Source: Pelobates cultripes (taxonomy: Eukaryota > Chordata > Amphibia > Anura > Pelobatidae). Taken from it: a DNA stretch of 64,000 bases. Position 1 is the stretch's first letter. Every line of letters begins with the position of its first letter. The notes beneath the pieces were generated by a model, which searched no databases, was not told the origin of the DNA, and saw only the letters and a program-made list of their open reading frames with translations. The translations under genes and the position numbers were made by a program. This document shows, in pieces, positions 27,101 through 36,100 of this stretch. The stretch spans positions 207,791,915-207,855,914 of the forward strand of contig OW240914.1 of NCBI GenBank assembly GCA_933207985.1, written 5' to 3'.

Positions 27101-30100
27101 AGTCTGACATAGCCTTTACGAATAAGTTGGTGGGTAGAGTCCCACTGCCTTAGAACAATTCCTATACATACAAATCCAACACGGTGTCCTGAACTCTGAG
27201 TTTTTGGTTTTACCTGGTTGTAAGAAAGTTTGGAGAACACTATCTAGAAGGAGTCATCACCAGAAATGTGTACTCCAAAGATCTGAGAGAGTGTCTCTTT
27301 ATACTTAATGTGAGGGAATAGGGACATGGTGAACAGAGCAGAGAAATGCTAATTTCCTTCACTCCTAGATTGTCCTAGATTGCCAAGGTCTTCCATAACA
27401 TCGTTTTTTTATTTAAAAAACTAGGAGAAAGACAAAGATAACATGTAAATAGGCAGATTGATAAAATAAGGTGAAAGAAAGGACATACATCTATTCAGTA
27501 AGTTCTCTTGCATCCCAAATAGTGCTGAAGTACAAGATATGTGGGGGGAGCACTAGGATAGAGACATTTCATATTTTATATTACTCATTGTTGGAGACTG
27601 GTAGACTGGGATGAAGAATTTACTTTGTTCAAGCAGGTATAGTAGGAAACTTTGTCATATTTCATATTGTCATAATGAAACCTGTAAGCTCCATTAGTTC
27701 CCGGTACCAAGAGGTCAATGACAAGCTCTTCACTTAGTGGTACCGCACCCCTGAATTCCTACACATTAAATTCCCAGCAGTTACCCCGAGAAACAGAGAT
27801 GTAGAGGGGAGATTGGGTCAATAAAGCACATCTTGTGGGAATGCCTGATAATACAACCTTTTTGGCAGATGGTGAGGACTACACTTGCTAACATCTTTGA
27901 AACTCCATCAATATTCACATTTCAAAGCTTTTTACTACATAATACACCCCTACCGACATCCTATAAGAAATCCATTCAGCGACATTTGTTGAATGCTGCA
28001 AAGTCGATGGTACCTGCCCTCTAAAAAAACAAAAAAACACCCTCAATACAAAACTGGCTATGCTGGGTGGAAGAGATTAAGGAAGCAGAATATTTGATGG
28101 CTTCCCTGAAAGCATAGTGGTTAAGCACTACTGAACAGTGTTATCCATGGGACTCATGTATGTCTCGTCGGGAGGAAAGGTTAGGCGAGGGAGTGATGGG
28201 CAAATGTGAAAGAGAATTGCATATGGTGTTGCTAAATACAGTTATTTCAGGAGGTCGGGTGGGGATGATATGGTGAAACTGGAAGCAGGGGATATCGGGC
28301 CAGGCAGGTGACTATTACTTGTTTCTCTTAATACTAAACATTTTTAATACTGTTTTGTTAATTGCTCTAATTGCTGTATATTACTGGACAAGAAGTGGAC
28401 TAAATTGATATGCTTAACTGACTAAAATTGTCAATCTGGTGAGGTTTACGTCCATGCCGATCAGTTTATCACTAAATACATATATTGTGCAATGATGCAT
28501 TGTTAAAATGGCATTTCTTTAAAGAAATCTGATATTTTCTGTCAAACAAAAATAAAGTATAGATTTTAAAATAATTGGGGTGAGACATAGGATTAGGGTT
28601 ATGGTATGGGTTAGGATTAGGGTGAGGTTTATGATTTAGGGCTAGATTTGGGATTAGGATTTAGTTTAGAATTAAGGGTTGGTTTAGGAGTAGAAATTTA
28701 GATTGGGATTAGGATTGTAACTTTGTATACATATGGGTTATTGAACTGAGGAGATATTGTGGAGTACAATAAAAATAAATGTATTACAATGTACAGAACT
28801 AGTACACATCAGGTTTAGGAAATTCACACAGCACAAAACAAACTTTTTCATATGTTTTGTTAAAATTCTGAAGAAAAAATTGACTTCAATATTCAGCAGC
28901 TTGGCAGTTAAATAAAATGTTACTTCAATATTCAGCATAGTGGCAGTTAAAGTGTCAGAAATCCTTAAGTAAATAGCCTATGGTGTTTACTTTATGTAAA
29001 TATATACTTTTGTGTAGCAATTTTATTTTCTGTTATGGGTATTATGCTTACAAAACAACAGATTCTAAAATCGCTCCATATTAAAAGTTAATTGGATTCC
29101 TTGTATTTTATCACCTGTACCAAAATGTTGTTGTCCCTGAGAATGCTGTGAATCAGTTTGCGACAGTCTAGGACTGTGACTTGCTCTCTCCTCAACACCA
29201 GATGGTTTCTGACATACCATAAAATGTCTTTTACTGCCACAACACTTCCTCAATAGCTCCCACTATGTGTCTTTCCAGAAATAGTACGTAGAAGACAGTA
29301 ATGGGATAGGTATGTCCTGTCACTGAGTCTGAGTTTCTTTACTAGTACTCCAAGCAAAGTCTGTGGGCACAGACATTGCCAGAAAAGTTAGAGACATTTC
29401 CTCCTCTACTTTACATTATTGACAGTGTCTCCATCTGCACAGCCTTCTTGCATGCATAAGTGTCTCTAGGGCAGGGGTTCTCAACCCAGTCCTCAGGACC
29501 CCCTACCAGTCCAGGATTTGGGGATTACCTGGGTGTGTCTCAGGTGTTTAGAAAAAGGGGAAAAAACACCTTAGACTCTAAGGTGTTTTTTTTTCTTTTT
29601 CTAAACACCTTAGACACACGCAGGTAATCCCTAAACCCTGGACTGGTAGGGGGTCCTGAGGACTAACGATGAGAACCCCTGCTCTAGGGGGAGGCATCCC
29701 TGATTGGCCATCCATGCCAAGTCTGTGTCTCTAGTGGCCAGCCTTTACAGTTCCTGCTGTAGTTTCTACAGTGAGCCCTGGAATAGACTCCATGGTGTCC
29801 TGAACTCTGAGTTTTTGGTTTTACCTGGTTGTAAGAAAGTTTGGAGAACACTATCTAGAAGGAGTCATCACCAGAAATGTGTACTCCAAAGATCTGGGAG
29901 AGTGTCTCTTTAAACTTAATGTGAGGGAACAGGGACATGGTGAACAGAGCAGAGAAATGCTAATTTCCTTCACTCCTAGATTGTCCTAGATTGCCAAGGG
30001 CTTCCATAACATCGTTTTTTTATTTTAAAAACTAGGAGAAAGACCAACTACAAGTTATACCTTGACACAAGCAGGCAGGCACCTAACGCTACATAATGCC

Positions 30101-33100
30101 TTTACTACACATTATTTAAAAATAAAAAAGAGGCTGACAAGTTTCGGAGATGTTGTATGGTAAACTGTGATACCCCATCCTGTATGACTTTTATTGTCTC
30201 CCTTTCTTTATTCTGTACCCGTAAAGTCTATACCTCAATAAAAGAAAGAATTCAAAAAAAAAAAAAAAACTAGGAGAAAGACAAAGATAATATGTAAATA
30301 GGCAGATTGGAAAATAAGGTGAAAGAAAGGACATAAGTCTATTCAGTAAGTTGCATTCACTTGTCCAAATGTATCATGTTCAATTAAGTGTTATATGAAA
30401 CCCATTCAGCTATTCACAAAAGGTCTTTCAGTCCTGTCTACTCTGCTGTTTGGTTAGCTCTTCATATCAACCAAATCGGTAACTTTGCAATTTGGCAGTT
30501 TGTGAATATCTTATATTGGCAAACAAATCCACCTAAAGGAACACTTCCACCTCCATTATAATTTCAATTTATTAAAGTGATTATTGTAGCAGGAGTATCT
30601 GGGTGCTGTCTTACATTCATGGTTAAACTGTTTTCTATTTAAGCCCAATGTTGGTCACCTACAGTGCATTGCAAAAGTATTCACCCCCCCTTGGCTTTTT
30701 ACCTATTTTTTTTACATTACAGCCTTAAATTCAATGTTTTATTAATTTGAATGTTATGTGATGGATCAGAACACAATAGTCTAAGTTGGTGAAGTAAAAT
30801 GAGAAAAAAAAAATACATAAAATGATTTTTTTAGAAATAGAAAACAGAAAATTGGCATGTGCGTATGTATTCACCCCCTTTGTTATGAAGCCCATAAAAA
30901 GCTCTGATGCAACCAATTACCTTCAGAAGTCACATAATTAGTGAATTGATGTCCACATGTGTGTAATGGAAGTGTCACATGATCTGTCATTACATATACA
31001 CACCTTTTTTGGAAGGCGCCAGAGGCTGCAACACCTAAGCAAGAGGCACCACTAACCAAACACTGCCATGGAGATCAAGGAGCTCTCCAAACAAGTAAGG
31101 GACAATGTTGTTGAGAAGTACAAGTCAGGGTTAGGTTATAAAAAAATATCCAAATCTTTGATGATCCACAGGAGCACCATCAAATCTATCATAATGGAAA
31201 GAACATGGCACAACAGCAAACCTGCCAAGTGACGGCCGCCCACCAAAACTCACGGACTGGGCAAGGAGGGCATTAATCAGAGAGGCAGCACAGAGACCTA
31301 AGGTAACCCTGGAGGAGCTGCAGAGTTCCACAGCAGAGACTGGAGTATCTATACATAGGATAACAATAAGCCGTACGCTCCATAGAGTTGGGCTTTATGG
31401 CATAGTGGCCAGAAGAAAGCCATTACTTTCCGCAAAAAACAAAATGGCATGTTTTAAGTTTGTGAAAAGGCATGTGGGAAACTCCCAAAATGTATGGAGG
31501 AAGGTGCTCTGGTCTGATGAGACTAAAATTGAACTTTTTGGCCATCAAAGAAAACGCTATGTCTGGCGCAAACCCAACACATCACATCACCCAAAGAACA
31601 CCATCCCCACAATGAAACATGGTGGTGGCAGCATCATGCTGTGGGGATGTTTTTCAGCAGCTGGTACTGGGAAACTGGTCAGAGTTGAGGGAAAGATGGA
31701 TGGTGCTAAATACAGGGATATTCTTGAGCAAAACCTGTACCACTCTGTGTGTGATTTGAGGCTAGGACAGAGGTTCACCTTCCAGCAGGACAATGACCCC
31801 AAACACACTGTTAAAGCAACACTTGAGTGGTTTAAGGGGAAACATGTAAATGTGTTGGAATGGCCTAGTCAAAGCCCAGACCTCAATCCAATAGAAAATC
31901 TGTGGTTAGACTTAAAGATTGCTGTTCACAAGCGCAAACCATCCAACTTGAAGAAGCTGGAGCAGTTTTGCAAGGAGGAATGGGCAAAACTCCCCGTGGT
32001 AAGATGTGGCAAGCTCATCCAAAGCGACTTGGAGCTGTGATTGCCGCAAAAGGTGGCTCTACAAAGTATTGACTTTAGGGGGGTGGATAGCTATGTACAT
32101 TCACTTTTTCTGTTATTTTTTCCTATTTGCTTCACATTTAAAAAAAAAAAAAATCTTCAAAGTTGTGGGCATGTTCTGTAAATTAAATGATGCAAATCCT
32201 CAAACAATCCATGTTAATTCCAGGTTGTGAGGCAACAAAACACGAAAAATGCCAAGGGGGGTGAATACTTTTGCAAGGCACTGTTGTACCCAACACCTCT
32301 CCTGACTCACGTCCTTTCTCCTGGCTGCGCCAGTATGAGAAAGGTATACCAGGGGACTGGTCAGGTAACGCTCTCAGCATTTGTTGGATTACAGCAGCAG
32401 ATGATTTTCGACATTGAATCTCCCCGCCTCTTTGAAGAGATCAAGTTAGGTGTGCCACTGGGGATCAAAGAAAAGCCTTCTGCCTTGTATATGACATTGC
32501 AGTCATTGTATTCAACTATATTGGGCAAATTACATTTTTAGAACATTTTTATACACATCTCCCAAAATGCTTCTTTTTCCTGTTGTCAGTAGTCCTTAGA
32601 CAAATAAACAGTAATCGCCACTTTGATAATGTATGTTTCAGTGGTTATCCAATACATTGGTTGATTACTTTGAAAGAATAATAAGCTGTAATTTGCAATG
32701 TGGTTTAATCAAACTCTTATTTACTTTTTCTCTTTCTAATAGTTACATCTGTGATAATGGATCAATTCCTCTTCCACCCCATTGGGAGCATGGGAACAAT
32801 GCAGAACCTTATCAGGTAAGTAAATAACTTAGTTACTCAATGGGCTTTTAATTTCTATTGGTCTATTCTCTTGTGCTTCAATTGCACTCTCTTTCTCAAG
32901 CTAATTCCATTGGTCAAAGTTTCGAACGAGTATAAGGAAGTTGCTGATCTCTTCGGGAATTCCATGGATAGTAGCCGAATTAAAACCATCCTGAGAATAC
33001 AGAATTTAGATTTGTGGGAATTTTACTGCAGGTGAGATTGTTTGATTTTTGAATATGTACTGTTGATTGTGACAAATGTAAAAAAATAAAGTGATGAAGT

Positions 33101-36100
33101 AAAATTTCTTAAGATAGACCTAGTACACTATTTTAGGAGCCAAAAAAATATATATTTATATATAATTTATTCCATACATCATTAATGTAGAACCTTGCAA
33201 ATGGTGGTCCATTCTGCAGTACCTATTGTGTTATGTAACTAAGCAATTGTTATTGTAGCGGAGATGCAATATTCCCCAGGTTATCTCCGCTTATAATCCA
33301 AGTGAGGCTCAGGAACAAGTAAATAATAAATCCACAGGCAAGGTTTCCAGCAGGTAAAATAACAGCAATATCCCCACAGCAATCCCAATAACTGGACGAC
33401 ACACAGTTTCAGGAGCAGAACTGAAAGCTTTAATCCACAGTCTCCTTTTAAAGCATGCTCCCATGCAAGGGAGGGATTTACAATCATTAATACAGTAGCC
33501 AATCCTGTCCTGGTAACCTCCCACCCATCTCCTCCCCTCAGCCAGCATCATAATCCCCTTATCCAGTACAGTAATTCCCCCCGTTTCTGGATGTACCCCT
33601 AAACGTAGGGGTACCTCTTTAAATCCTACATCCCCGGATAGCCCTGATCTGGGTGAACAACATATCCAAAAATCACCCAGATCAGACCAGGGGTTCGGGA
33701 AATGTATGGAGGGAATAAAATGACCGACCGCACTAACTGAGACAGCCGAATGAGGTTCCATGCGAATGGGCCCTGCGGTCGGTCCTGGCATAAGGGAACA
33801 AAATACACGAAAGCCTCTAGCTATAGAGGCTAGGGAGGGTTCGCCTGAATCCCCTCGTTCGGTTCTTTCTATCTACCGAACGAGGGGCCGTTCGGTAGTT
33901 AGGAACCGAACGGACCGGGCTTGTGGAGGTCTCAGCGGTGTTCGCCTACTCGAGTGTCCGATTTTAGTTCCTGACACTCGACGGCAAAACACCGCTGTTC
34001 GGGAGTTTTAAAATGGCTGCCGCCACGTGTTCGTTTGTCGAATGGCGGCCACCCCCGAGAACAAAGGACGGCTCCTTGTCAATTACCCGTACGCAACAAT
34101 TTTGCAATGGGTAATTGAGGACACACTTCACACAGGGAAGGTCTGGTTGTTCGGTAGTTTCATTCGAATAAACTAAGGGAATGAAACTACCGAACAATCA
34201 GATGAATACAAGTCTTTTACAACATATAACACAGTAAATCACACGAATGCAGTTATGCACAATACATTTGCAGGACAGCCCGGGGCCATCCGCTACAGTT
34301 ATGTTTCTTAAAGGGGCACAATAGACACCAAAACAAATTTAGCTTAACCCCTTAAGGACGGCGGGCGTGCTATGCTGTCCTTGGGGACCCGGCTCTAAAC
34401 GCCAAGTCCAAACGTCCAAGCCATCCTTCCCACTTACCTGCTTGCTTGCGATCGTCCACCGGCGATCGCGATGGGGGGGGGCTTACCTGGCATCCCAAGG
34501 AGTCCCCCTGCATCTGATCTGGCCCTCCTGGGCCATGTGATCGCGAGTTCCTTGCAAGGACCTCACAATCACATGGACGGAATAGCTGTCCATAGTAGTG
34601 CCAGCAGGGGGATTGTCTGGAATGACAGGTAGTGACACACACACACACACACACGCATACATACATACACATACTCTGTCTAAGTGTATTTTAATATTAA
34701 TATATAATATATATGTATATGAGATATATACAGAAAAATGGGATACAGCTGGATATCTAAAATTAAAAATAACAAATAATAATGCAACACTGTTAGAGTA
34801 GGTTTGTAGTACCCCCACTCTATTTGGAATTTACAAACTCCAGATGAAAGAAATGCCTTAAAGTTGCTGTCCCCACCAGGGGAGGTCTGGTTACTCAGTC
34901 TGCTTGGCGCCCTCTGGGTTTAATTTTCTAGCACTATATTTAACCCTGTAACCTTCCAAGACACCATAAAACCTGTACATGGGGGGGGTACTGTTTTACT
35001 CGGGAGACTTCGCAGAACACAAATATTAGTGTTTCAAAACAGTAAAATGTATTACAACAGTGATCAGTTTTTTGCATTTACACACAAACTGCACTTACAC
35101 TGACGATATAATGTTACAGAGTCAAATATAAGGCTTGTGTTTTTTAGTTTTTTCACATTGAAATTCACCAGATTGGTTACATTGCCTTTGTGACCATATG
35201 GTAGCCCAGGAATGAGAATTATCCCCATGATGGCATACTATTTGCAAAAGTAGACAACCCAAGGTATTGCAAATGGGGTATGTCCAGTCTTATTTAGTTG
35301 CCACTTAGTCACAAACACTGGTCAAAATTGGCGTTCAAATTATTTTTGATTGCATTTTTCACGCACAAATATTAACGCTAACTTTGGCCAGTGTTTGTGA
35401 CTAAGTGGCTACTGGCAAATTTCAATGTGAAAAAACAGAAAAATGTAACATGCTATATTTAACACTGTTACTTCCCAAAACACCAAAAAACCTGTAGATA
35501 GGGGTTACTGTTTTACACGTGAGACATCGCTGAATACAAATGTGTATTTTATTGCAGTAAAAGCAAACAGTATTATGACATTCACAGTTAAAATGTCATG
35601 CAGAACTAAAAAAATAACATTTCTTAATTTTGCAATAGTTTTTTATATTTTATTCATATTAAATTATGTTTCAAAGCTTCATATTTGATGTTAAATAATA
35701 ACTCTGTTTCTTCTGAATAAAATGATGTATAATAAGTGTGGGTGTACTTAATATGAAAGAGGTGGATTACGGTTGAACAGACATATAGTCAAATTCCAAA
35801 TGTTGTTTACGTTTTATTTTGATCAAAACGTGTACATTTGGCTCAGTACATGAAGCAGTTTGGGTGTTTAGATTATACCTCTGCATTCTCACTGCTTAAT
35901 TCTCTGCCATAACCTATACAGATTATGGTGCTTATTGTGTCCCTTCCATTAATCATTTACTGTAGCAATACATAACCAAATTAAGTTAGCAGTGGAACAA
36001 TAAACACCAATATTTTATACCGAATGTCATGTTTAAAATCCAATACTCAAAATAGGCATCATCTCTTTTTGAAAACTCTCATTCCAGTTTGGTGCACCAC

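Larger units (their letters stand above)
34312..35945. mobile_element. TTAA-A foldback element split by a nested TTAA element (second case)
   Basis: The left end AGGGGCACAATAGACACC follows TTAA 34308-34311. The right part at about 35850-35945 carries CTCACTGCTTAATTCTCTGC and ends near TTGTGTCCCTT. The nested element enters at the same internal position as in 7889-10456. Confidence 0.7.
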
